Assembly: GCA_033398695.1 (NCBI GenBank)
Contig: CM065803.1
Location: forward strand, 101,916,001 to 101,980,000
Direction of reading: 5' to 3'
From: Orobanche coerulescens
Taxonomy: Eukaryota; Streptophyta; Magnoliopsida; Lamiales; Orobanchaceae
DNA length: 64,000 nt
Positions 21,838-33,955 of this stretch are shown here, one piece after another. Under the pieces are notes generated by a model that ran no database searches, was not told the DNA's origin, and worked only from the letters and a program-made list of their open reading frames with translations. Position 1 is the first letter of the stretch, and every line of letters begins with the position of its first letter. The position numbers and the translations under genes were made by a program.

Positions 21838-23435
21838 TTATGTTCTGAGTATAGAATTAAGGTCTTTTCTATTCTTGTTACCCAGCTCCCACTATTTTTA
21901 TCGGAATAACACACTCCCATGTAAAATCCGGAAGTATCGTCGCTCTACTTCATAGTGGTGATCGAGTTCTTTATAAATCTTAATAGAGGGTAACCGAACA
22001 GGTTTCTAGTCTATTAATTTTCATAAAGTGGTGTCCAACACCAACCCATCTAATGGATGATTCGATCTTCTTTTTCCCCTTGTTCACTCCCCTCAACCTA
22101 TACGATTTCTATGGTTCGTGAACAAGTTAAGTTTATACCATCGACGCAAATCAGTTTCACAATTGAATCTTATCCAGCAACCTATCAGGTTTCTAGGGAT
22201 AAAATTTGCTCCAACTGAAGGCATCCAATGCGCTCGGTAATTTATCCGTCCTCCCGACGACTACCCCGATAACTCGGAAGCATAGCACATCCGGTTTGGA
22301 TTTCAATTTCCCGAAAACTCGATGGAGGGAAGGAAAACCTTGAAACCTTATAAACTTAATAATTTATCGTGGGAGAATTTTCGCGATTAGCGTTACACTT
22401 TGCACATTAATCGTTTAAGCGTGTTTGTGGCATTCATACAATATGAAACAACCATTCACAACCTAGTTGCTACCAACATGTGGTTCATGGACCTTTCCTA
22501 GAAAACAAAAAAAAAAAAAAAACTCCGTAATCTAATTACAAGTCTTCGTCTTGAATCTTCGTCTTCTCGAAATGGATCTTCCTCCGGTCTTCGTCATTAC
22601 ATATAAATTTTACATTGAAAATTGCATCCTAGATACAAATATTTCTAGTAAAATAAATAGGCTCAAAACGGCCTTTACAACCCAATCGAATAAAACGAAC
22701 GATTCAAAACTAAGTCCACGAACCACATCCCCATTCAAAAGCATTCATCCAATAAATACAAAATAAATGGAAAGCGTAGAGATACATTGATCCAATCAAC
22801 AATACAAACCCATCAAATCGATTCACAGAATCAGTAATATGAAAACGTTCAAAATAATTCGGTCGACCATAAATATTCCAATTAATCAAATTTCCCTTAT
22901 AAAATGAAATACCATAAATCATTTTAATTATATTAAATCTAATTTAACATGCGGGAGATTAATTTTCAAGAATACACGGAAAAATCGAGCCGGGACGAAA
23001 ATGGCCTGCCATGGCCGAACATCACGGCAAGATGCCGGCAGACAACTGGCATGGCCGAAGTCATGCTCGGCATGCCGGCGGCCGCCAGCGTGGGCCGCGG
23101 CCTCGGAGCTGTGCCGCGGCCCACAATGGTCGCCTGTGCCGGCCAGTGCCGGCCGCGGCCCCCGACTTCCGGACCCCTCCCGGACCGTCTAACGGCATTT
23201 CGGGATAGTTTTTCGACCGGATATCCAATATCTATATTCTCCAACATTCATATCTTCAATATAAATCATATTTCCAAGAAATTAAGATTTATATTTAGAC
23301 ATAAACTTACGAAACATATAACTACAACGAACGTAAAAACATATACCACGATTATGACTAAAATGATTCCAAATCATTCACCATCTAATCGAGCATTCCA
23401 AATGCTAATATCGTATATATGATCGCAAGACCTAC
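21838..23435 (-). other. Long untranslated leader of Copia D
   Basis: About 1.6 kb between primer site and gag with no credible gene, as is usual for BARE-1/Angela elements. It includes a poly-A run on the plus strand (about 22506-22523) and a sharply GC-rich patch at 22990-23210. Short frames on both strands in that patch are composition artefacts. Confidence 0.7.
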
Positions 23436-23448
23436 GCTCCGATACCAC
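23436..23448 (-). other. Primer binding site of Copia D
   Basis: The minus strand reads GTGGTATCGGAGC immediately after the 5' LTR, matching the iMet-tRNA type TGGTATCAGAGC with one change. Confidence 0.8.
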
Positions 23449-23887
23449 TGTTGGGATTTGGTGCCTAAAACGAAGGCCCAGCAGAAGCGGTAAAATGAAA
23501 ATTAATTCAATCCGAATCCCTATGAGGATCGATCGAGCTACGTATATACGAATATATAAACGAAAAGCAAGAGTCGTAAGAAACTAACCCTCGAATTCTG
23601 TTGATTAAATGGTAACCTTCTCTTGAGCTATTCCCCAATCTCTTGAACGATCCAACGCCGAAAGCACCGCGTCTCTACTTGCCACGCGCCGGAGAAACAA
23701 CCGGAACGACGATCACCTTGCTATCCTCCGAGGATACGGATAGAGCTAAGTAATGAAGCTATATATATAAAGATTACTACACTCTAAGTGTTTTAATCTT
23801 ACTCTCTCTATATGATTTTCTCTCAATTTTTCTCCAAGAAAAATGAAGAAGAAATGAATGAAGAAGATGAAGATAATTGAGAAAATA

Positions 23888-23923
<36 letters not shown>

Positions 23924-25419
23924 CTCACTCACGTAGGAATCATATCTTGTTTTAGAGATATGAAGTCTTCCTCCTTATATTCTTATTCCACCCTCATGTG
24001 AACAACTCATGTCACATGAGATCAAACCCCACAAAGTCATCTTTTTCATATAAAATGAAAACAACAAGACAAGAGGAAAGTGGGTGGAACTTAGGGGGGC
24101 GGCTACCATGCAGAAACGGATGAGTTCGGTTCGTTTCGGACTCCCGTAAGTCCAAACAGATAAACTACGATTCCGTTCGGATGTATTTGTATCGATTAAT
24201 TAATCCAATTAATTAAACATATCAAATACAAAATAACATAATTAATTTCTCCATGAAATAATTATATTCATGAATTAAATTAATCACCTAGTGATATATT
24301 TAATCCATTAAGCCGTAAATCAATTTATCCGATAAATCGATTTAAACATCCAATGTCCCAAATTAGATATCCAATATCTAATATTCATAATGAGAGAATT
24401 AGCTTAATTCATTCTGTCGTCAATCCTAATGTGCGACTCGGTAGGTCCGTCTCAGTCAGCAATGGGAGGAACCAAAGAGTAGTAGCACCACCTAGCCAGC
24501 CTGGCGGCCTACACTGTACCCCAACTGAGAACGAATGATTGGGATCATTCAAGAACCATTCTGTCGTGAATACCAGTATACGTATAAACCCTTCTTTCAA
24601 ATGTCCCGATCAAGTTATAGGGTCACGGTCAGTAAAACCCTATCTGTACTTGACGCAATGCATGCGTTAATGCAAATCGAGATCATCGAGCTCTCGTGTA
24701 TCTAATACAGCTAGCTCCAATGCTTTGGCCAAAGACTTATGATCTCATCTGCCAATAACCGCATAGGACATATAACCCGTTCACTAACAGGAGAAAGAAT
24801 TCTATCTTGGTATTCAGTAGGACCTGCTACTTGCCCGTAAAGATGCACGTCGAGGTTGACCCCCGCCTTCCGGTTTACAGGGTCGAACTACTCTAATAGA
24901 AATCTTGACGTCACAAGCACATCCCTACTAAATCTTCAAGTCGAAGGTTCACGAATACCTATCACAACCTTTCGATTCCGTCATTGACTATCCCGGAGTG
25001 AAATCCATGTGACGAATCGAGGGTGAGTCGGTTCGAGTATACTAATCTAATTAGCATACCTATAACGTGTGCTCCCACTAACCATTAGTGTTCGACAGGC
25101 ACTCTCCATGTCAAAGAACATGTCATACAAGTGTTCACATAAACTTAACGCCCAGTCAAGTTTCATCGAATTGCGAACGATTAAGTATTTGAGCTATAAA
25201 CCTTTCCAGTGCCGACCCCCTTATCCAATAAGGAGTGGAACGTTTTGCTCTCAAATACACGGACTAGTTTCTATATGTTTATTTACGAGTTAGGAATGCT
25301 AGTAACTACCAGTAAATAAAGAAACATTCATTTGCCTTATATAAATGGTTTACATAATTACAAGTATAATGCCCTCACTCAACAACCTCTGAGTGGCATT
25401 CGAGGGCATACTCCTAACA
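23449..25419 (-). repeat. 5' LTR of Copia D
   Basis: It pairs with 15889-17845. It carries an expanded CT microsatellite at about 23891-23920. The right flank GATAA (25420-25424) is the second target duplication. Confidence 0.9.
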
Positions 25420-25424
25420 GATAA

Positions 25425-27113
25425 TGCCTCCAGATTTTTAAAGCGAAGACGGCCGCTGCTAATTCTAAATCATGCGTAGGGTAGTTTGCTTCGTAAGGTT
25501 TCAACTGACGGGACGCATAAGCAATGACTCTATCTCTCTGCATCAAGACACATCCAAGTCCGAGGCCCGAAGCATCACTATAAACCACAAAATCCCCGTT
25601 CCCCTGAGGCAAGGCTAGAACGGGTGCAGTAGTCAACCGTCTCTTTAACTCATCAAAACTGTCTTGTCTGTCGGCGGTCCACTCAAACTTCTGAGTCTTT
25701 TGGAGTAACTGGGTGAGTGGTCTAGCGATCTTAGAAAATCCTTCGACGAATCTACGGTACTAGCCTGCAAGTCCCATAAAACTCCTCACTTCCTTCACAT
25801 TTCTCGGCAGTTCCCAAGCCATCACTGCCTCTATCTTATGCGGATCTACCCGAACTCCCTACGCTGAAATCATGCCCGAGGAATATCACTTCCTAGATAC
25901 AAAACTCACACTTAGAGAACTTCGCGTACAGCTGCTCAGCTCTCAAAATATCTAACACAGTGCGGAGATGTAAGGCGTGCTCCTCCTGACTCCGGGAATA
26001 GATAAGAATGTCGTCGATAAAGATGACGACGAATTTGTCCAGATACTCAATAAAGACTTTGTTCATCAACTGCATGAACATTGTTGGGGCATTGGTTAGC
26101 CCGAACGGCATAACCACAAACTCGTAATGGCGATATCTCGTTCGAAAAGCAGCTTTCGGTATATCGCTATCCCGAATCCTCAACTGGTAGTAGCCCGATC
26201 GTAAGTCAATCTTTGAGAAGACTGTCTCTCCCTGAAGCTGATCAAATAAGTCATCGATCCGGGGCAAAGGGTACTTATTTTTTATGGTTAACTTGTTTAA
26301 TTCTCGATAATCGGTGCATAAACGAAGCGACCCATCCTTTTTCTTAACAAAAAGCACAGATGCACCCCAAGGCGATGCACTCGGTCGAATATACCCTTTA
26401 TCTAGCAAATCTCCCAACTGCTTCTTCAATTCTAACATCTCTGACGGTGCCATACGGTACGGCGCTCGAGAAACAGGAGCCGCGTTCGGCTCTAGATCAA
26501 TAGGAAACTCAACCTCCTGCTGCGGTGGTAATCCCGGCAAGTCATCCGGAAATACGTCGGAATACTCACTAACAACTGGAGTCGACGACATGTCAACTCC
26601 ACCATTCTCTGCCTTCAAAGCGTAACACCAGTAGCCTGCACAGCCCTGGTTCAGAAGTTTTATCGCCTTCAAGGCACTAATCACATTACCTGATCTATCT
26701 GGCTTACAACCAACAAGTGTATGCTTTGTGCCATCCTCGGCCACTATCGAGATAGTATGAGTCCGATAGTTCATGATGGAACCATGACGATCCAACCAAT
26801 CATCCCCGAGGATCAAATCCTCACCCTTAAGGTCTACAACAATGAGATTCGAGGGCCAATCCCGGCTCTCGATCCTCACTGGGTAATCCCTAACCTCCCG
26901 ATTCCCAACCATACGATCCCCACTAGGCATACCCACTACAAATGGTTCACACTCAAACAAGCAGTCCATACCAATACGGCACACACAATTCGAAGCAATA
27001 AAAGAGTGGGTAGCACCCGAATCAAAAAGCACCGAAACTGGATGAGAAAGGATCTGAGTGGTATGTGACGCCACCAGAACATCTGTCTCCTCCGTACGCC
27101 TCATCTGATACAA
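25425..27113 (-). pseudogene. pol: Gypsy C pol: protease, reverse transcriptase, RNase H start
   Basis: A long open frame (27113 to 25893, 406 codons) holds protease ([12 protein letters not shown] near 27030-26990). It also holds most of [12 protein letters not shown], then FIDDIL near 26010-25995. It ends at a stop near 25893 after KFSKCEF. The RT thumb and RNase H ([35 protein letters not shown]) continue in other frames to 25425, where Copia D interrupts. The product continues at 15883-15317. A TAG at 27114-27116 separates this frame from gag in the same register, so gag and pol were one polyprotein. Confidence 0.85.
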
Positions 27114-28371
27114 CTAAGGATGGACTGAGCCCGAACTAGACGCAGCTCGGCGGTCCAGCTGACCCCGACCCCTACCACAGCCCGAACTCTGAGGAACCTG
27201 AGTGGCTGGAGTCTTCTGGTCGACGCTAAGCTCCTTCTGAACGGCGGTGGTATATGGAGCTCTGGCGGCTCTGGTAGCCCTCTGGCAATGAGTGGCCCGG
27301 TGCTCGGTCTGTCCGCAAGTAAAACAAGTAACTAAAGGGAATGGGCAATCCTTCATCAAATGCTCATATTGGTTGCAGTTAAAATAAACTCTGTCGCCAG
27401 ATGCAAAAGACTGGACTGAACGGTTACCCTGAGATCCCCCGTCCTGATGAAACGGCCTCCTCCCTGATGTAGGAGCACACTGAGATTTCAAAAATCGACC
27501 ACTCTTGCCGGATGAAAAACTGCCAGTTGTCTTCTGTTTCTTGGCCTCGGAACCCAACTCTGATTCCGGGGCAGCCATCTAGATCGCTAGGGCGCGATCC
27601 TGGTATTCTTTCAAGGTGGCACACATGAGTGGTGCCACACTCTGCCTGATATGCGGCTTCATGCGCATATTGAAATAATGTATTTTATCGGCCTCAGTCC
27701 TCAGCTGATCCTTCATGAATCCAAACTGTTGATTATAAGAGATGATGGCCTGAGAAATCGGCACGTCCTGAGGTGTGGCAGTGAAGAATTCCACAATCCT
27801 GCATTCTTTGACTGGCGGTGGACAATATTCTGCCTCCATAGTAGTCTTAAATTCCTCCCAAGTAGCTGGGCGGTCTCTGGGCGCCACAGCCTCCCACCAT
27901 TCCGCAGCTTCCTTATCCAGGAGGTACTGAGCAATGTGTACCCTCCTGTCATCGGGACAAGCTATGGCATCAAAAGTTCTGCCCAACTGAAAGAGCCAAT
28001 TCTCCCAGCCAAGGGTGTCAGGAGATCCAGTGAAACGAGGGGGTGCATCTTAGTCACCTTCTGAAGCCACTTACTAGCTTCATCCTCAGGAGTCGGGGGC
28101 GGATTCTAGCGTCCACCCTGATCTATCTTGGCAAGATGAGCTACCAACTGCTGAAGTACAGCAGTAGCTCCCATGTCGGCATTACTCCCCGATGGCTGAT
28201 CTAGGCTGACTGACAAATTCTGTTGCCCGTCAGAACTCAGAGGTAGAGTGTCCGGAACTGAATGAGAGGCGAACTCGCAGAGGACTGAGAAAGTGGAGCT
28301 TCCTCATTATCTGCACCACGACCGCGGCCTCGGCAGCGCCCCCTAGCTGGTCTACCGCGACCTCTCAACAT
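27114..28371 (-). pseudogene. gag: Gypsy C gag, interrupted
   Basis: It starts at ATG 28371 with an Arg/Gly-rich N-terminus (MLRGRGRPARGR), a hallmark of the chromovirus gags in this window. A frame break near 28240 is followed by the capsid core at 27986-27579 (PIAQYLLDKEAAEWWEA-type signature, here with VHIAQYLL) and by the nucleocapsid part at 27578-27117. The first zinc knuckle has lost its first Cys (YFNCNQ...C). The second (CFTCGQTEHRATHC) is intact. One stop (27579-27581) and one frameshift separate the parts. Confidence 0.8.
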
Positions 28372-28616
28372 ACTGAAGAAAATATATGAAAGGAACAAAA
28401 TCAGAAAGATCCACAGTTTGCAAAGTCGGCACCATAATTCATAATCCAAAACAACACAAGGAAATGAATTATAGAAATATAAGAGTTTGAGGAGACTTAT
28501 ATCCACGGGTCGCACGAAGAGATGGTAGCACGATGATATTAGGCTCAACAACTGACTCTAACGACACGACTGACAGACCCAAAATTAACCAACAGCTTAG
28601 GCATTCATAACCTAAG

Positions 28617-28628
28617 TCTCCGATACCA
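28617..28628 (-). other. Primer binding site of Gypsy C
   Basis: The minus strand reads TGGTATCGGAGA four bases after the LTR end. It is the iMet type with two changes. Confidence 0.7.
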
Positions 28629-28632
28629 TAAA

Positions 28633-30777
28633 TGTAACACCCCAAATTCACCTAAGGGATGTTACATGCAGCAAAACCTTCACAAGGTCTACCAGGCTAA
28701 CACATGACTCAAAATTCACAGACAATACTCATAGGACCTAATAATCATAGTAAAGTGGGGCCGTGGCCTCGGCCAAAACAATTTATTCGGACATCAAGAA
28801 GTACGAATTAATACGAATTCATTGCCCATGCAGGGGACTTCAACCGAGATTAAAGAAACCAAATAATATCCAACATTCAAGTAGACATAATAACAAAACA
28901 TATATTACAAACTCGAGGCTCATCATCATGCCGGTCCATCCTTTGCGTGCGTATCCCGTGCCAGCTCCTCAGCTCGACCAATACCTGAAATGCATAAGAC
29001 GCATTTCCCCCATTTAAGGGGTTAGCATTCGAATAGCTAGTACAAGTACACAATTACACTACATTATATACAGATACGATTTAAACAGTCATCTCATTCC
29101 AAAAACATTTGAAAAGCCATATTCCGGAATATCACATTGGCATTCAAAATGGGTTTAAGAAATCATTACAATATCACAACTGGTAACCCGTGGCCGTACC
29201 CCTTATTATCGACCCCCAGACGCCCCGTCGAACGCTCCGGGTGGGAAACTACTTCCGCGGTCGTACCCCTTAGTATCGACCCCCAGACGCCCCGTCGAAC
29301 GCTCCGGGTGGAAGTTCAACTACACACGCACCCAAGTCCATTTCCTCGGCCGTACCCCTTAGTATCGACCCCCAGACGTCCCGTCGAACGCTCTGGGTGG
29401 AAGGAACAAGTAACTCACACACCCAAAAGATCAAGATTCATCATTCATATCGAAACTGTAACACACATAACGGAATGTAATACATGTATTTGCCTTGAAT
29501 AAAATGAAGCGAAGGGAATGGCGAAAGAAAAGGTTTCGGTCCGAACAATCTTCACAAATACGTTCCTAACACAATAACGGTATACAAACAATCTCAATAT
29601 TGCGGAAACGTAAGAATTCATCCTAATTCTATCCGTTGGGACAATACGTCGGTCACTATGAAGTCATAAACGATCCTAATCTAGTAACGGTGAAAACATT
29701 GAAGTTTAATCCGTTAAACTATATAGGTAGCAAGGAATTACGACTACGTAATCGAAATCTAACAACTCATCGAAGCTAAATCAGTTTCAAAGGGTATAAT
29801 CATATCAATATCCAGAAATCCCCAAAAGCTAGGGTTCTAAAGAAATATACCTCGATTCGGACGGAGAAGGATGATTATGATGATGATTAATCTCACTTGG
29901 AACACAATAATCGATCTACGGAGGAACTCTGCAGACTGCTCTGCACGAATCGCCCAAATCGCTCGAAGAACTCTCGTCGCGAGCAAAGGAAAGAAAAAAA
30001 GCGAAATAACGCGTCTGAGGTCAACTCAGGATTTAAACACCTGACAGTGCGTTACGTATGTTAACACATATTGTTAACGTATGTTAAGAGGTTTACGTAC
30101 GTAACCCCCTACAAGTTAACGTACGTAAGAGCTCGGCAGAACATTCTGTACTAACTAATGAAGGTTATAACGTACGTTACCTATAATGCATAACGTACGT
30201 TATGCAGGTATCGATAGCGCACGCTAAGAAGCATGCATAACATGCGTTATGCATGCAACAGTTCCACACTGCTAAACACCGTTTCTTGTACAAAACGATA
30301 CAAAGACTGAACGCAACACAAGGACAGAACCAGAAGTGTAAACACGAGGTATCCATAAAGACGAAGCTAAATACTGAAAGAAAATACACTTCGGGTTATC
30401 AGGGAATCCGAAATAGAACAAGGAAGATAAAATTCCCTAAACCTCTAGGAAATTACAAAATGGCCCAAACTTCCGAAAAATCACGATACGACGTCGGATT
30501 AACAATCCGAAACTCACCACATGAGTAACTCAACCATACGAACTCATGGATAAAGGAAAATAATGAAATCGAACGAGTTTTACGAGAATCGAACGCACAC
30601 GTGATAAAACATAGCTCAAGACGAAAAATACGTAAAAACATCACCGAAACTCGTCCAAATGGAAAAATTCCAAGAACAAAATAGATTCAGAATTCAAAAT
30701 CAGTAACAAGCGAGTCGTCCAAAATGAACATACACCAAAAATAGAAATTACCAAAAATAGAAAGTACGAATATTACA
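28633..30777 (-). repeat. 5' LTR of Gypsy C
   Basis: On the plus strand it runs TGTAACACCCC...ATATTACA (2145 bp). On the sense strand it has an 8-copy palindrome array (30249 to 30052), a weak TATA-like TTTAAAT near 30030, and an AACCCTAG leader near 29830. A three-unit tandem repeat of about 70 bp follows at 29190-29405 (core CGACCCCCAGACGYCCCGTC), and a CCCC...GGGG hairpin at about 29007-29021. It is inserted in the gag of the next Gypsy fragment at 30777/30778. Confidence 0.85.
30052..30249 (-). promoter_or_regulatory. 8-copy phased palindrome array (ACGTACGT type)
   Basis: Motif starts are 30052, 30075, 30093, 30117, 30168, 30191, 30215 and 30238. Five of the seven steps are 23-24 bp. 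Forms include TAACGTACGTTA, TTACGTACGTAA and one TAGCGCACGCTA, so both motif classes occur in one array. Confidence 0.82.
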
Positions 30778-31375
30778 GATTTTGCGATGAGAAAAACTCT
30801 CGGACTCTAGCCTCTCTAACTGGACGAGGACAATATTGTGCTTCCATCATTAATTTGAATTATGTCCAGTCGGCATTATGATCCTCAGCTCGAATGGATT
30901 CCCACCAGTCAAAAGCTTCCCCAGTCAGAAAATACTGAGCGATCGGAACTTTTCGGTCATCGGGACAATTAATTCCCGCAAATTTCTTCTCCAGTTCTTT
31001 TAGCCAGTGGTCCCACGTAGGCATCTCTGAAGAACCATCAAATTTTAGTGGGTGTAACTTGACCACTTCCGAAAGCCACTTGTCTCCTCAATTGTCTTCG
31101 TTACGCTGTTGGCCCATCGTCGCTTACATTCGGTCAACCACCTGAGCAAATTGGGTCATCTGAGTGACCACTTGTTGAAGCACTCCCGGCATGTTATGAT
31201 TTGCATCTTCCTCCATAGTTCGTGCTCTGTCATTATTTACCGATTCATGTTGTCTGCCAGAACGGAAATCGGATCGATTAGCCGACAAATCTGGGGTAGA
31301 CGACGAATCTTCCTATCTCGCATTACCACATCCACGCCCACGACCGCGTCCGCGTCCACGACCTCCTCTCAACAT
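30778..31375 (-). pseudogene. gag: Chromovirus gag N-terminal fragment
   Basis: It starts at ATG 31375 with an Arg/Gly-rich leader, then helices typical of these gags (MPGVLQQVVTQMTQFAQ). The capsid core follows (HWLKELEKKFAGINCPDD, IAQYFLTGEAFDWWES), broken by stops at about 31318, 31124, 31088 and 30860. It ends at residues EFFSSQN, where the LTR of Gypsy C begins (30777). The matching gag C-terminal half, minus about 45 residues, is found in the opposite orientation beginning at 33960. Confidence 0.8.
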
Positions 31376-31597
31376 ACTGAAAACACAAATACTCAATACC
31401 CAGAGCAAAATCTTCTAAAATTCGTCAATATCCACAAAACACGAAATAATTAAAATGGTAGTATATGAGATTAGGAAACTTACAACCACGGTCCACATGA
31501 CGATGCTGGTTGTACAGTGATGTTATACGCGACTGATAAATCAAACGACATGAACAGACCCAACTAAACCCGGCTGCCAAGATATCCCTGAATCTTA

Positions 31598-31609
31598 GCT
31601 CCGATACCA
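31598..31609 (-). other. Primer binding site of the 31615-33955 LTR
   Basis: The minus strand reads TGGTATCGGAGC five bases after the LTR end TGTTACA. It is the iMet type with one change. Confidence 0.78.
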
Positions 31610-31614
31610 TATTC

Positions 31615-33955
31615 TGTAACACCCCGAGATATTCGGAAATAATTACAGTGTCGTAAACCCTTTATATAAGAGTTTACAAGGCTAAATTAAAAGAAATGCT
31701 GAACAATACGGAAGTACCACCAATAGGAGTAATTTGATAACCGGTTTAATAATCCAAACAACCCGAAACAATCCATTATTACTAACTTCTCAAATCATTA
31801 AAAGAACACACGTACTCGAGTACAAATACCAAACCAGAATACCCAAAACAATACAAAGGATAATATCACTGAGCCCCTTCATCATCATGTTGGTACTGTG
31901 GTTGCTTACCCGCTTCTCGTCTACTTGAACATCAAAACAAATGTCCACCCCCGCAGAGGTTAGCAAAACAATGCTAGTACAAGTATCATAATATATAAAA
32001 TCAGATATGCAACTATGATGCATAGGAAAATACAAAACGCGGACTTCCTCTACTGGAATCCAATGATGCGAATCCACACGATTCCATCAACACAACACAG
32101 GGTAATCCAATGATCCTATGCCCTCAGCATAGATCCCAAGATGATCCCGTCGGACCAATACGAGGTGGACAACTGATCCAGCTCCCTCGGCATAGATCAC
32201 ACGATCCCTTCGAATCAATACGACATATACAATACAATTATGCATACACATATGCAAATCGATAGGTCCATCAACATGAACAACATATGAATCAATAACC
32301 TGAACGACATCATGACAATTCAACTTGAATGATCTCATGTTCAACAACATGAATAACAATATGCATGATCAAAATCATCAACATTAAACCAGTAGTCAAA
32401 TTACAATACTTGCCTTAAAGATGGCAAGAATTAAATACTCCAACGACTGTTAGTACGCCCGAAGGTTGTCGCCCCTCGATCGATCACCTTGCAAGGCTCG
32501 GACCTTGTTTAAAAGAAATAACAACGGATTCAACATACTTCTCAAAACTAACGTACGAGCACCGAACGCCCTAAGTCATATTCGAGTTAACATTAACGTA
32601 AGGCCGGTTCACGGTTTATCCACTAGATGAAAGCTAATCCGGAAACAATTACGTACTTCATATGAATCGAACGACCATATCGAATATGAAATGACGACGT
32701 CTACAGAATCATGGATATACATGTTACCACAATCCAAACCCCAATATTGATTTCTAATTCCAATAAATGTATGGTTCGACTAATCTTACAATTCTTAACA
32801 AAGGTGTGATTTAAGAAACAAGCATACCAATCGTACTTCGCAAGGGAACGATACTACGGTGTTATGGGTTTGATTCTATCGACATAGCCGGTTCATTTCA
32901 AGCATGAATATGAAGAAGTTTGTTAAACCGAACACCTCTATCAAAAAAACACGAATTATTCTCGGTGAAATATCTTAGTAATCTCAGAAAACTCACTAGA
33001 ATCATGCTCATAATTCATAACAAACTCAGGACACTACATCCTAAGGTTCTATCTCAACAAGGTTCGATTAATACTCTTAACAACGAAGGAGAACCAAAGT
33101 ATAACTGAATCTATTCTTCTAAAAATATGGTGTTCGACTCCTCATGATAATAATGAACTTGGTAATCTCAAAAACCGGTTCAAAACATCATAAAGAACAT
33201 GTAATCTAGTTGGTGAAGGATCAACATACCTCAATATAAAGAAGAACAACGAAATACTTGGTGAAACTCAACACCGGAAGCTTGAACACCAATCCACAAG
33301 GGTCTACGATCCTCAAAATCGAGCTGAGATGATGAAATGAGAGAATTTTGGTGCTGGGGAGTTCTAAGGTTGCAAAAATCGGCCAAGGAGTGAGGAGGAA
33401 ATGAAATGGAGGTTGAGGTCTATAAATAGATTTTAACACGTTACGTACGTTATCGCCTTAGCGTATGCTATCCTCAAACCTTAGCGTACGTTAGCGTCTG
33501 GCAGTAGCTCACTGCCTCAATTCTGGATTCTATTACGTACGTTATACAAAGCCTTGTACGTACGTAACACCCTGTAGATAGCGCACGCTATCACCCATAT
33601 CTAGCTTAAGCCTCGTTGACCTGCTTTATCGAAAAGCCATCCAGGTTCATGTGGGGCAATCGACAAATCTCCCTCTGGCCCCCACACGCCGACCTTATCT
33701 GATCTGCCTTTGACTGAAGCTTACGTACGCTACGCCACAACTCTAACGTATGTTTATATTCAACACGTAGCATACGTTATGCTTAACATCTAGCGTACGT
33801 TATGACGTGCAGATGCATGCATGCATGAATGTGTTGGAAATTCAAAATGAAGGAATACGAATACGGGAAACCACACTTCGATTAATAACACCACATAATC
33901 AAATGTTACAAGTTTGAATACAGGTAATATACACAATAATTAGCTGGGCATTACA
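31615..33955 (-). repeat. Chromovirus LTR, minus orientation
   Basis: On the plus strand it runs TGTAACACCCC...GGGCATTACA (2341 bp). On the sense strand it has a palindrome array (33802 to 33441), TATA (TATAAATAG on the plus strand near 33420) and a repeat with GATGATCCCGTCGGACCAA at about 32105-32225. It shares its first bases and many blocks with the plus-strand LTR at 37880-40058, though with many differences. It is joined at 33955/33956 directly to plus-strand gag sequence. Confidence 0.85.
33441..33802 (-). promoter_or_regulatory. Phased palindrome array of the 31615-33955 LTR
   Basis: Copies include TTACGTACGTTA (33441), TAGCGTACGTTA, TAGCGCACGCTA (near 33583) and TAGCGTACGTTA (33791). 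They form two clusters either side of a gap of about 130 bp. The promoter-proximal copy lies within about 20 bp of the TATA-like TATAAATAG. Confidence 0.78.

Larger units (their letters stand above)
15889..25419 (-). mobile_element. Angela/BARE-1-like Copia D, nearly full length
   Basis: A 9.5-kb Ty1/Copia element on the minus strand with two long LTRs of 1957 and 1971 bp, primer site, leader, gag, pol and polypurine tract. It is flanked by GATAA duplications. GAG-pre-integrase and integrase signatures such as CESCLKGKMTKSPFTG, together with LTR length, fit the Angela/BARE-1 group. It sits within the RNase H region of Gypsy C. High LTR similarity (differences mainly single bases, by eye) makes it one of the youngest insertions here. 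Confidence 0.88.

Noticed and set aside
22949..23422. Overlapping frames on both strands in the Copia D leader
   Set aside because: They arise from high GC and lack of stops. No known fold, and the position is an untranslated leader.
30860..31066. A separate small minus-strand gene
   Set aside because: It is an in-frame slice of the chromovirus gag capsid core between stops.
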